Shown piece after piece: positions 1 through 8,446 of a DNA stretch of 41,071 nt. This stretch comes from Candidatus Zhuqueibacterota bacterium (GTDB lineage Bacteria; Zhuqueibacterota; Zhuqueibacteria; Thermofontimicrobiales; Sulfurfontimicrobiaceae). The DNA is taken from positions 1 through 41,071 of the forward strand of contig JAFGMA010000430.1 in the NCBI GenBank assembly GCA_016927835.1, given 5' to 3'. A program made the position numbers and the translations under genes. Every line of letters starts with the position of its first letter. Position 1 is the first letter of the stretch. Under the pieces are notes generated by a model that did not search any database, was not told where the DNA came from, and worked only from the letters and a program-made list of their open reading frames with translations.

Positions 1-555
1 AAAAATATCTTGCCACAAAAATACACAATTTAACTTGTGAGGCACTAAAGGAACCGAAGCATTAAAACAAACATCAGGTTAGACCTATTCGATTCCGATC
101 TGGGTGAAAGCGTCATATCTTTGCAGCCAGGCGTTCTTTGTTCGCGCATGATTTTATTCAGTGCTTGAACGAAAACGAGCATCTTCATGCTCAGCGGAGT
201 CGAAGAATAACTTATTAACAAGGAGTTATCACCCTTCAGCTCTGCTCAGGGTGAAGAAATAAGGACTATTCATTCAGCCCCTATTTAAACACTTCTCTCG
301 GGCACAGTGCTTGTATCGCCGGTATCGGGGGTCGAAGCTCCCGATTGAGGAGCAGCAATAATAAGAAATAATGGCTGCCGAATGCGTTATGAAGGGCTTA
401 GCTTTTATCGTTGACAGGTGAAATTCGCTCGATCGAAATCCGGAAGCCTGATACTCATGAATGTAGTCGCTTAATTTCCTTGAGCCGAAACCGTGAATAC
501 TTAATCGCTCAAATCTAATTTTTAACAGCAAAAATAAATCGGAGAATGCAAACAG
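1..555. other. gene-free left edge with two dispersed-repeat-like palindromes
   Basis: I see no convincing gene in this stretch. An 85-codon open frame on the minus strand (274-531) has no recognisable motif or ribosome site and was not accepted. Two imperfect palindromes stand out: 183-205, arms CTTCATGCTC / GGAGTCGAAG, and 230-253, arms CACCCT / AGGGTG. Both are of the CTTCGACTCCGCTCAGC / CACCCTGAGC type that I recall as intergenic repeats in many environmental genomes. That recollection is from memory and was not checked by a search. The last bases form the murE leader. Confidence 0.5.
183..253. repeat. pair of REP-like palindromic repeats
   Basis: The first unit (183-205) is nearly self-complementary. 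The second (230-253) has a 6-bp outer stem CACCCT / AGGGTG around TCAGCTCTGCTC. They are separated by about 24 bases. Neither lies in a gene and neither is followed by a U-run, so a dispersed repeat is more likely than a terminator. Confidence 0.45.
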
Positions 556-2028
556 ATGTATTTACGTACGTTTTTGGATAAATTACCGGAAAAATATGTT
601 ACCGGATCTGCTGACGGGATCGATATAAAAGGCGTGGCTTATGATCCGTTGCGCACCAAGCCGGGTTTTCTATTTGTCGCGATCAACACTTACACTCAAT
701 TGAATAAAGTCGAGATTCCCGATGGTCACGATAAAATCAGGCAGGCAATCACCAAAGGTGCCACCGCAATTGTTGTTCAACGGGATATGGATCTGCCCGA
801 TAGTGTTGTGAAAATTGTAGTGCCCAACAGCCGAAATGCCCTGGCAGTCGCGTCAAATCTTTTTTATGGTCACCCTTCCCGCAAACTGAAGCTGTTGGGA
901 ATCACCGGTACCAATGGCAAAACAACCACCACGCATATTGTTGAAAGCATCCTGATCCTGAAATACAAAATTGGGCTTATCGGAACACTTTATTATAAAT
1001 TGCAAGGTGTGATCCACAAATCGAAAGATACCACACCGGAGCCTCCCGATTTGCAAATGATCTTCAAGGAAATGGCGGATCAAAATTTTGATTACTGTGT
1101 TTTGGAAGCGTCGTCACACGGGATTGATTTTCACAGGCTGGATGGTTGCCGATTCGAAGCAGCCGCTTTTACGAATTTATCACAGGATCATCTGGATTTT
1201 CATAAAACCATGGAAAATTATCTGGCAACCAAAACCCGATTATTCAGTTGGCTGGCAGAGGACAAATATGCGATTATTAATGTAGATGATCCGGTTGCAG
1301 ACAGGTTCATCAAAGCGACCAGGGCACAAATTTTAACTTATGGTATTCGGAATGATGCCGATGTGATGGCAAAGCACATTGACCTGGGCATCCAACGAAC
1401 GCATTATGTTCTGAAAACGCCCAAAGGGGAGGTTGATATTAATGCCCGACTCGTGGGTAAATTCAACGTGCATAACGCCCTGGCAGCAACTGCGATCGCC
1501 CTGAGCCAGGGATTGGATTTGGATACGATCAAAATGGGGCTCGAAAGCCAGATACGCGTCAGCGGAAGATTCGAACTGGTTGATAAGGGGCAGCCATTTT
1601 CGGTGGTTGTCGATTATGCCCATACGCCGGACGGGCTTGAAAATGTGTTGCGATTGGCGCGCGATCTCAATCCAAGGCGTCTGATCACCGTATTCGGCTG
1701 TGGTGGCGATCGCGACAAAGAAAAGCGACCGATTATGGGCAGAATCGCATCGGATTATAGCGATGAAATTATCATCACTGCAGATAATCCGCGAAATGAG
1801 GATCCGCAGCTCATTTCAAATTCGATTGCTGAGGGTATTGCACACCAGGAGTACAAAATTATTCTGGATCGTAAGGAAGCCATTCGAAAGGCGATCTTGA
1901 GCGCAGGAAAAGGGGATATTGTGATGATCTGCGGCAAGGGACATGAGACAACCCAGACCATTAAAAAACGAACCTTTCATTTCAATGATGTGGAAACCGC
2001 GCTAGAGATTTTGAAAGAAATACATTGA
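556..2028 (+). CDS. murE: UDP-N-acetylmuramoyl-L-alanyl-D-glutamate--2,6-diaminopimelate ligase
   Basis: Cytoplasmic Mur ligase that adds meso-diaminopimelate to UDP-MurNAc-L-Ala-D-Glu in peptidoglycan synthesis. At 490 aa it has the family's usual length. Visible motifs: the ATP-binding loop GITGTNGKTTTTH (residues 115-127), EASSHG (184-189), the ATKTRLF stretch with the lysine expected to be carbamylated (about 226), DYAHTPDG (353-360), GCGGDRDKEKRP (381-392) and GKGHE (460-464). The DNPR motif (410-413) is the signature of meso-DAP rather than lysine enzymes, so the organism should have DAP-type peptidoglycan. A GGAG at 541-544 precedes the ATG. It stands alone here, not in a division-cell-wall cluster, and ends 4 bases from the stop of the full kinase frame on the opposite strand. 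Confidence 0.96.
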   Translation: MYLRTFLDKLPEKYVTGSADGIDIKGVAYDPLRTKPGFLFVAINTYTQLNKVEIPDGHDKIRQAITKGATAIVVQRDMDLPDSVVKIVVPNSRNALAVASNLFYGHPSRKLKLLGITGTNGKTTTTHIVESILILKYKIGLIGTLYYKLQGVIHKSKDTTPEPPDLQMIFKEMADQNFDYCVLEASSHGIDFHRLDGCRFEAAAFTNLSQDHLDFHKTMENYLATKTRLFSWLAEDKYAIINVDDPVADRFIKATRAQILTYGIRNDADVMAKHIDLGIQRTHYVLKTPKGEVDINARLVGKFNVHNALAATAIALSQGLDLDTIKMGLESQIRVSGRFELVDKGQPFSVVVDYAHTPDGLENVLRLARDLNPRRLITVFGCGGDRDKEKRPIMGRIASDYSDEIIITADNPRNEDPQLISNSIAEGIAHQEYKIILDRKEAIRKAILSAGKGDIVMICGKGHETTQTIKKRTFHFNDVETALEILKEIH

Positions 2029-2032
2029 AAGC

Positions 2033-2218
2033 CTATGAAGCCAATTGAGTGCGGAAAATTTCTTTGAGCACCGACTTGACATTCTGAATTTTGAATGGTT
2101 TAAACAACGGTGGGGTGTTAATTTGTCGCAAAAAGTCGTCAATGCCATCACTCAGTGAGTCACCGGTTGTAAACACAATGCGTTCCGCCATTGCCGGTTT
2201 GTATCGTCGTAGATAAGC
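2033..2218 (-). pseudogene. remainder of the kinase C-terminal receiver domain, beyond an in-frame TAG
   Basis: Read in the kinase frame past the TAG at 2219-2221, this gives AYLRRYKPAM, then ERIVFTTGD, then a stretch ending in PPLFKPFK, stopping at TAG 2033-2035. These are the alpha4-beta4-beta5 elements of a response-regulator receiver, including the conserved Thr of FTTGD and the Lys-Pro of FKPF. The match shows that the amber codon interrupts one gene and is not its natural end. Readthrough would give a protein of about 624 aa. Homologous receivers commonly have an aromatic residue at this position, so TAT or TAC to TAG is a likely change. A sequencing error is equally possible. Confidence 0.8.
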
Positions 2219-3907
2219 CTAAATTTCTTTCCCATTGATGCCAGGCATGCGCATATCTGAAATGATCAAATCATAGTTCTCGCCGCTCAGCTTTTCAAGC
2301 GCCACATCGCCGCTCCGGGCTGTATCCACGGTGTAGCCTTCCGAAGCCAGAATTCTGGACAATAGATCGACAATAACCGTTTCATCATCAACGAGTAGAA
2401 TCCGCTTTTTAGTCTTTTGAGTGCCGCGAGAAGCCCGGGATTTTGCCGCCGGTTTTTTCTTGATTTCAACAGGCTTTTGCTGGTAAATAACGGGCAATTC
2501 AATGATAAATGTTGCGCCCAGTTCCGGTTCGCTCTGGACATGAATTCTACCCTCATGTTCCGAAATGATATCGTAACAAATACTCAAGCCCAATCCTGAA
2601 CCCTGACAAGTGTCTTTGGTGGTGAAAAACGGATCAAAGAGCTTTATCAGATTTTCGGGTGAAATTCCCGGACCATTGTCGCTTATTTTGATTAAAATTT
2701 TTTCTGACTCTGTTGACGTTTCAATCGCGAGCTCGCCTTTTTTCCCGGTTCCCAGGATCGCCTGTCGGGCATTATTCAACAGATTATGAAAAACCTGCTG
2801 CAATTGATAATCGTCACCGCTGATCATTGGCAAATTTTGATCGAGGTCGGTTGTCACATCGATCTCATCGACCTTCAATTGATAAGACATCAGTTCCAGA
2901 ATGGTGTGTATTGTCTGGTTTATCTGAAGCATTGTTTTTTCAGGCTTATGCTCCCGCCCGAAAGTCAACAATTGGTTCACTATTTTTTGACAGCGCAGCG
3001 CTTCGCGTTTGATAATTGAGACATATTTCTGATTGTCGACATGGTTCGAATTACTGAGCAGCATTTCTGAAAAGCCAATAATTCCTGCAACCGGACTTGC
3101 GAGTTCATGTGCAACGCCGGAAATCAATTGACCGATTGAGGATAATTTATCCGATTGGCGCAACTTCTGCCGCAGTCGCACCTTCTCTGTGATGTACGAA
3201 ATAAAAATCAAAATTCCCCGGAATGTATTGCGATCGAATAGCGGCTGTACCTGAAAATTAACCGAAATTTCGGAACTATCCCTGGCTAACGATTTGGTTT
3301 CGAAATGCGTCTCATCCTGATTCCCGCTTGCCGGAATACGCGAGTTGAATTCAGCGAGCACTTCGGCGGACATAATTTTCGATATTGATTTGCCGGTGAT
3401 TCCGCCGTCCGGATTTCCCAGTATTTTGCAGATCACCGGATTTGCATAGTTGATCGACAAATTTTCATCGATAAGAAATACCCCTTCGCCTTTGCTCTGA
3501 GTCAAAAGATTATTCAGTCGATTTTGGCGATATTTTCCGGTGATTTGCAGGATGAAGGCAGGCAAAATATTGCCCAGTTTTTCGGTTTTCAGGAGGTAAT
3601 ACTCAAGTCCGTTCAGAATAGATTCACTGATACGGTCGATGTGGACGTGGTCAAAAAGCATGATTACGGGACATTGTAAGCCGGTTCGCCTCAATGCGTG
3701 CAGCAAGGTTACTGCGTTTTCATCGGGAAGCTCGAAATCAGTCAGAATGCAATCAAAATATTCCTCGGTAAATCTTCTCGAGGCTGCACGGATTGTCTTG
3801 ACGAATTCGGTGGTGATTTGCTGGTGATTCTGTAGCGCTTTTTTGATATTCGATGCAATTTTAGGATCGGGTTCTAAAACCAAAAGTTTCAAATTTTCAT
3901 TTGTCAT
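2219..3907 (-). CDS. hybrid sensor histidine kinase (REC-PAS-HisKA-HATPase-REC), cut short by an amber codon
   Basis: Two-component signalling protein with no transmembrane segment. Numbered from the ATG at 3907 (MTNENLK), it has an N-terminal receiver (about 5-120, phospho-acceptor Asp about 57 in ILTDFELPD), a PAS-type sensor (about 135-245), a HisKA domain with H-box VAHELASP (His about 267), an HATPase_c domain (N-box NLLNNARQA, G1 DNGPGIS, F-box FDPFFTTK, G2 GSGLGLSI), a Lys-rich linker and a second receiver (RILLVDDE ... IISDMRMPG). TAG at 2219-2221 stops translation just after GKEI, before the receiver's conserved Thr and Lys. The same frame then continues intact to 2033 (see the next entry). 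A longer start at 3970 is possible but adds only 21 unremarkable residues. The stimulus is unknown. Confidence 0.85.
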   Translation of the reverse strand: MTNENLKLLVLEPDPKIASNIKKALQNHQQITTEFVKTIRAASRRFTEEYFDCILTDFELPDENAVTLLHALRRTGLQCPVIMLFDHVHIDRISESILNGLEYYLLKTEKLGNILPAFILQITGKYRQNRLNNLLTQSKGEGVFLIDENLSINYANPVICKILGNPDGGITGKSISKIMSAEVLAEFNSRIPASGNQDETHFETKSLARDSSEISVNFQVQPLFDRNTFRGILIFISYITEKVRLRQKLRQSDKLSSIGQLISGVAHELASPVAGIIGFSEMLLSNSNHVDNQKYVSIIKREALRCQKIVNQLLTFGREHKPEKTMLQINQTIHTILELMSYQLKVDEIDVTTDLDQNLPMISGDDYQLQQVFHNLLNNARQAILGTGKKGELAIETSTESEKILIKISDNGPGISPENLIKLFDPFFTTKDTCQGSGLGLSICYDIISEHEGRIHVQSEPELGATFIIELPVIYQQKPVEIKKKPAAKSRASRGTQKTKKRILLVDDETVIVDLLSRILASEGYTVDTARSGDVALEKLSGENYDLIISDMRMPGINGKEI

Positions 3908-4280
3908 TTCACTCGTCGCCTGTCCACTGTAGTAATTCCGGAATTTGCCATTATTTATTTGCGCCAACAAGCTTTATTTGAAATTATTGTTAAATAAATA
4001 TGGAGCAGATCGTCGATATTGACTATTTAATTCTATATTCTGTGGATTGATAATATACATGAGTTATATTTATAATCAATTCTTTTTTTGGTATTTACGG
4101 CAATTTAATTTTTAAGAGCTAATTAAATCAATTTGTTAGCGCTAGTTGATAGATTGAGGATGGCAATTTTGTGGTGAGATATTTCAAACAATTGCAAATA
4201 AACAACGATTAGAAACAGGATTACGACGAGGGTGAGCGGCGCGACTACAGGAGCATCCGCCTCCACCCACTGGTTATACC
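3908..4280. other. AT-rich spacer between kinase and GNAT gene
   Basis: No gene seen. 3971-4200 is strongly AT-rich and probably holds the kinase promoter on the minus strand, though no box stands out. A possible stem with arms GGGTG-GCGG / CCGC-CACCC lies at 4230-4268, just 3' of the GNAT gene. It has no U-run, so calling it a terminator is weak. Confidence 0.4.
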
Positions 4281-4670
4281 CTAATAGTCCCGAATGATCA
4301 TACCTACCGAAGGAACCATACCGAATTTCGAATAGAACCTCTGCAGTACAGGATCACAGGTGAGGTCAATTGCCGGAATTCCCTTCAGTTTCTCCAACAT
4401 CCGAGACACCAGAGTACTACCTATCCCCCGTCTTCTATATCCCGGCAAAACCTCCAACAACGGAATAAAAGCTGATTGCATTCTGTCAGTAAGTGCGGTA
4501 ATGAAGCCAACAACCTTGTCCTGGTCGGAATCAATTGCCAGGACGATATGATTGCTGTTCCTCAATATCTCCAGATGCTCTTCAGGGGTACACGGCTTCT
4601 TCCATCCTTCAAAAAAGCCTTGCAGCATCTGAAACGTGATCTTTTCCACAGAGTCGGTGTACGTGATCAT
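4281..4670 (-). CDS. GNAT-family N-acetyltransferase
   Basis: Small acetyl-CoA-dependent acetyltransferase of unknown substrate. The acetyl-CoA pyrophosphate-binding motif A is clear: LPGYRRRGIGSTLVSRML matches the family R/Q-x-x-G-x-G/A pattern. It is followed by a C-terminal FYSKFGMVPS segment, typical of the final GNAT strands. I chose the ATG at 4670 (MITYTDSV, 129 aa) because GGAAGAG sits just before it. The longer reading from 4727 adds 19 residues with no such site. It lies on the same strand as its neighbours but with gaps, so it is probably its own unit. Confidence 0.8.
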   Translation of the reverse strand: MITYTDSVEKITFQMLQGFFEGWKKPCTPEEHLEILRNSNHIVLAIDSDQDKVVGFITALTDRMQSAFIPLLEVLPGYRRRGIGSTLVSRMLEKLKGIPAIDLTCDPVLQRFYSKFGMVPSVGMIIRDY

Positions 4671-4768
4671 TTCTCTTCCGGGTATAATATTGTCTATAAA
4701 ATATAGAAGGCTATGCAATCGAAGCATTAAAACACAATTTCAAGGACTTTTGCAAAGTCGACACCGGA

Positions 4769-4954
4769 TTAGCGGGATTTCACTCGAAGCAAAAGAAGCC
4801 CGATTAAGAGCAGGACTATGCTGAGGACAAGATCAATCCATTTTGAAGATTGTGAAGGCGTGAAAAAGATTGCAGCAAAAAATGGTATGGATAAGCCGAT
4901 TAAAAAAGCACCAAGCGGTTTTGAAAACCTGTGTGATGGTGAATTTTCCATCAT
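4769..4954 (-). CDS. small two-helix membrane protein
   Basis: A 61-aa protein with a short charged N-terminus and two hydrophobic segments, roughly residues 14-31 (GAFLIGLSIPFFAAIFF) and 40-57 (WIDLVLSIVLLLIGLLLL), ending in a basic RVKSR tail, so an inner-membrane hairpin is likely. The start at 4954 (MMENSP) is strongly supported by GGAGGAG six bases upstream. The longer open frame to 5020 has no comparable site. I recognise no family. It sits between the GNAT and nuclease genes on the same strand. Confidence 0.65.
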   Translation of the reverse strand: MMENSPSHRFSKPLGAFLIGLSIPFFAAIFFTPSQSSKWIDLVLSIVLLLIGLLLLRVKSR

Positions 4955-5096
4955 AGCCTTCTCCTCCGATTTTGTGAGCATGTGAACGATTACTCGGCAA
5001 ATACAAAACAAAGAAATCACTCATATCCGGGATTCAAACAGAAAAGCGCTACGCATTGATTCGTATTCTCTCACAAACATCTTCCTGGCTATCGAA

Positions 5097-5453
5097 TCAA
5101 TACTCATGATACTCGGCATATCCGTTCTGCACCAGGTAATCATTCACATTGAACCATTCGAATGATTCATTTTGAAGCCAAATTTCCCCCAGGTAACGTC
5201 CGTATTTTCCTTTTTTATCCTTGATGGTTTCCAGCCGGATCTCTTTGTCCAGGATTAATTGCTGCAAAAAATCACGCGCCCGAATACCTTCCGCTTTCTG
5301 ATCCCCTCTCACTTCGGGTGCATCGATACGCGCAAGCCTGATTTTTTCGCCACGAACCCAAGTTGATAATCCCAGATCGATATCAACCGTACACGTATCA
5401 CCATCATAGACTTGTGTTACGAAGGCTTTATACTGGTAAAGTTGAAGACTCAT
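5097..5453 (-). CDS. thermonuclease (SNase-like) family protein
   Basis: 118-aa protein of the staphylococcal nuclease fold, a Ca-dependent phosphodiesterase family. The characteristic segments are present: VYDGDTCTVDID (Ca-binding Asp), IRLARIDAPEVRG (equivalents of Arg35, Asp40 and Glu43 of the staphylococcal enzyme) and KGKYGRYLGEIW (equivalent of Arg87). All the catalytic positions I can place are retained. There is no signal peptide, so a cytoplasmic or otherwise exported location is open. GGGAG precedes the ATG by about six bases. Confidence 0.88.
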   Translation of the reverse strand: MSLQLYQYKAFVTQVYDGDTCTVDIDLGLSTWVRGEKIRLARIDAPEVRGDQKAEGIRARDFLQQLILDKEIRLETIKDKKGKYGRYLGEIWLQNESFEWFNVNDYLVQNGYAEYHEY

Positions 5454-5498
5454 TAATCACTCCCGTAAAAATAATTCCCGGTGCCAGTGGTGCTGATT

Positions 5499-7361
5499 TT
5501 AAAACATCATCGCATCCATAAATTTATCCTGAAAATCGGGTCGTGCACTCAATTCGACATATTCGGTGAATTCAATAATCCTCTGAGCCTCTTTTCGCGC
5601 TGCGTTAGAAAGCAAAAATTTCTTTGCCCCCATACTGGCAGCATTTCCGACGAATTTCACAAGTTTCTGATCAATATCGGGCAAGAGACCAATCTTGAAC
5701 GTATTATCTTTATCGATATAATTGCCAAATGCCCCGGCAATCAGAACTTGTTCGACATCCGCAGCACCGATTCCCAGTTCATTGAAGAGGACTTCGACGC
5801 CTGCTGCAATAGCTCCTTTAGCGAGCTGCAATTCCCTGACGTCCCGCTGGGAAATGATTATCGGCATATTGGTCTGTGTTTCAGAGCGCGGGACCAGCAA
5901 AAAATCATTGCCTGAATCGCTGCTGATAATCCGCCTTTGGAGTGCGTCGGGAATTTTTCCGTCAGGAGTGGTAATTTGCCCGGTTGAATCGATGATGCGG
6001 GTATCGCACAAAACAGCCGCCGCATCGATCAAGCCGGTTCCGCAAAGACCCACGGGAGCAACATCACCAATGACATGAATATGCAGATCATTATGATTCA
6101 ACCTGATTTTATCGATGGCGCCAATTCCGGCACGCATACCGCTGCTGATGTGTCCGCCTTCGAAAGCGGGACCGGCAGCGGCTGAACACGACAGGAGCCG
6201 TTTGCGAGATCCTAATACAATTTCGCCGTTGGTTCCGATGTCCAGCGCCAGGGTCAGCTTATCGCTGTGATGAATATCATACGCCAAAATGAGCGCCACA
6301 ATATCTCCGCCCACATAGCCTGAAATGTTTGCCAATATTTGTACCGGTGCGAGCGGTTGCGCTTTCAGTGCCAATTCTCCGGCAGTGACCGTCTGACTTC
6401 GTTTGAATGCCGGTATGAACGGCATGGCGGCAATAGCACTCGGATCAATGCCCATAATCAAATGGTTCATCGTTGCGTTGCCGGCGATCGAAATTTCGTA
6501 TACATTCTCCGGTGCGCTGTCAACCTGTTCAAGGACTTCTTCGATGATTTCGTTCAGTGCGGCGATAGCCAGCTTTTGTAATTTCTTCAAGCCATCAACA
6601 TGCGATGAGCAGTAATTGATCCTCGAAATAACATCGGCGCCATGTATCGCCTGGGGATTGGTACGGGCTGCCACTGCCAGCATTTTGCCTGAATTCAAAT
6701 CCATCAGGGAACCGACAATCGTCGTCGTTCCGACATCGAATGCGACGCCGAATTTATCCAAATTATGCCCGACTTCGATTGAAATCACGCGATTGCCAGC
6801 CAGCACCGCTGTAATATCATAACCGGATGATCTGAGCGTCTGAGGCAATTTTTGCATAACTGGCAATGGAATTTCAGTCGGTTCCGGCAGAGCAAGCGCC
6901 TGTAACAGGAGATCCTGATCAGCATGTTGATCGGATAAAGAGGATTCCTGAAGAGATAGCTGTTTTTTCTGAATGTTCGCATCTAATTCGAATTCGAGAT
7001 TGGAATCGGAGGTCAATGCACGCGTTTCCTTGTCGCCGCCAAATTCTGGCACTTCGACACTCAGCGCGTTGTTAACAATGGTCTTGCACGCCAGATGAAT
7101 ACCGTTCTTTCGTTCCTCTTCCGAAAGAACTTTCATTTCAACAGGCGTATGTGGCAGTTGCTGGTTCAGTAGTTTTACTTTACATTTGCCGCAAATACCT
7201 CTTCCCCCACAAAATCCTCGGATAAAAAACCCGCTTTCGATAGCCGCTTCGAAAAGCGAGCTTCCGGGCGAAACGGCGATGGTCTTATTTTGTGGGTAAA
7301 ATGTCACAGGAATCAAAGAATGTTCAGTCACGTTGCGGAATATTCCCCTTTTATAAAGCAC
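5499..7361 (-). CDS. ferredoxin/ASKHA-domain corrinoid activation protein (RACo type, DUF4445)
   Basis: Family members reductively reactivate the Co(II) state of corrinoid methyl carriers, using a 2Fe-2S cluster and ATP. Domains seen: an N-terminal plant-type 2Fe-2S ferredoxin (CGGRGICGKCKVKLL, with the fourth Cys in LACKTIV), a linker, and a large ASKHA ATPase part with GVAFDVGTTTIVGSL, DIGTNGEIVL, CSAAAGPAFEGG and RDVRELQLAKGAIAAG, all hallmark segments. At 620 aa it has the usual length. The first codon at 7361 is GTG; a second GTG at 7331 (VTEHSLIP) is behind GGGGA, so the exact start is unsure. No corrinoid protein gene is adjacent. The nearest possible partner in the window is the URO-D-family gene at 36782. 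Confidence 0.88.
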   Translation of the reverse strand: MLYKRGIFRNVTEHSLIPVTFYPQNKTIAVSPGSSLFEAAIESGFFIRGFCGGRGICGKCKVKLLNQQLPHTPVEMKVLSEEERKNGIHLACKTIVNNALSVEVPEFGGDKETRALTSDSNLEFELDANIQKKQLSLQESSLSDQHADQDLLLQALALPEPTEIPLPVMQKLPQTLRSSGYDITAVLAGNRVISIEVGHNLDKFGVAFDVGTTTIVGSLMDLNSGKMLAVAARTNPQAIHGADVISRINYCSSHVDGLKKLQKLAIAALNEIIEEVLEQVDSAPENVYEISIAGNATMNHLIMGIDPSAIAAMPFIPAFKRSQTVTAGELALKAQPLAPVQILANISGYVGGDIVALILAYDIHHSDKLTLALDIGTNGEIVLGSRKRLLSCSAAAGPAFEGGHISSGMRAGIGAIDKIRLNHNDLHIHVIGDVAPVGLCGTGLIDAAAVLCDTRIIDSTGQITTPDGKIPDALQRRIISSDSGNDFLLVPRSETQTNMPIIISQRDVRELQLAKGAIAAGVEVLFNELGIGAADVEQVLIAGAFGNYIDKDNTFKIGLLPDIDQKLVKFVGNAASMGAKKFLLSNAARKEAQRIIEFTEYVELSARPDFQDKFMDAMMF

Positions 7362-7636
7362 ATCAAGTTTTTAGTTAAGAAGGTGGGATCAAATAGCTCT
7401 TCCATTTGAGATTAATGTACCATAATAAATAACGAGTGGCGCATCCAAGCTCGAAATTCCGTACTCGTTGAGATGTCAATCGAAAAGACTATTATCCCTG
7501 TTCTTTGAATGTCGAATTCCTCAACCCGGGTGAATAATACTTTCATCCCACCTTCGAAATCCGGCAAACGAAAAAAAGTCATTGAATTTTTCCCTCTCCC
7601 CCGCCTGCTAATCGATCAGGAACCATCAGGTTGAGC

Positions 7637-7984
7637 TTAAAATTCAGCGCTGCGTTTGCGTTGACGGGATGGCTTCCCACCAAATTTTTCAATTTCTTTT
7701 GAATCATCACCAAATGTTGCTTTGGCAGCATTACGCACACGTTTGGTCAAGTCCCAGAGAGCCATAAGTGCATCGTTTCGAACTTTTACGACGCGCGTTC
7801 TCTCCTCACGCAAGTTTTCGGCATGCTGTACTTTTTCTTTAGCTTCATCAATCTTGCTTTGAAATTCTTCCAGCGCCACATTCGGTACGTTCAATTTGCT
7901 CAAATGTGATTTCCAGCCATCTAACACCATTTCCGCTTGTTCCAGCGTGTCTCTCGGATAATTGTTGCCAGTTGATTTTAACAT
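7637..7984 (-). CDS. hypothetical small charged coiled-coil protein
   Basis: 115-aa protein, probably cytoplasmic. The middle part (about residues 35-75) is heptad-like and rich in Lys, Glu and Ala (EEFQSKIDEAKEKVQHAENL). A short helical segment with the WDLTKRVRNAAKATFGDDS stretch follows, and it ends in a basic tail (KPSRQRKRSAEF) that could bind nucleic acid. GAGG about nine bases before the ATG supports the start. I recognise only that proteins with an FGDDS motif and a basic tail occur as uncharacterised small proteins in this part of the tree. No function is claimed. Confidence 0.6.
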   Translation of the reverse strand: MLKSTGNNYPRDTLEQAEMVLDGWKSHLSKLNVPNVALEEFQSKIDEAKEKVQHAENLREERTRVVKVRNDALMALWDLTKRVRNAAKATFGDDSKEIEKFGGKPSRQRKRSAEF

Positions 7985-8446
7985 AACAAATACCTCACAT
8001 AGTGAATAATAATGACTATAAAAGTTAAATATCTACAATTTAAAAATTGCTAATTTTCTATGTCCTGAGCGCTCTGCCGATTCGGCAGCAGAAAGTAAGC
8101 GAATTTTAAATTTAAACCAATTTTCAAAATACGCCCAACTCGCACCAGCTCCGGCTGATTTTTATTTCTTCAAAAATTAAATCTTATTGTGTTATTTTTA
8201 ATAATCAATCATTTGAAAATGAAATTTGAAATATTCAATTGACTCATTAAGGTTTTATGTTCACTCACTGCATCAAGGTAACTTTATTATGAAATTTTAT
8301 TGAAACAAAGAATATATTACTAAACTAGCGATGTGATAGTTCCATAAATTTTAAAATAAAATTTTAAAAATTGATCCCATCACTTTGCTTTTTACTTCAA
8401 CAAGCCTTGTTATGTTTTAAGATTTGTAAATATATAAATTAATTGA
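7985..8446. other. AT-rich gene-free spacer with a small dyad
   Basis: No gene seen. A perfect 7-bp dyad CTGCCGA-T-TCGGCAG lies at 8074-8088, in otherwise AT-rich DNA. Its one-base centre makes a DNA operator more likely than an RNA hairpin. The rest is AT-rich without clear structure and precedes the small coiled-coil gene on the minus strand. Confidence 0.35.

Noticed and set aside
274..531. 85-codon minus-strand open frame upstream of murE
   Set aside because: No motif, no ribosome site and unusual composition; lies next to dispersed repeats.
2219..2221. Genome-wide amber recoding
   Set aside because: rnfB, the TolB-like gene and the URO-D gene all end in TAG at sensible protein ends, so TAG works as a normal stop here.
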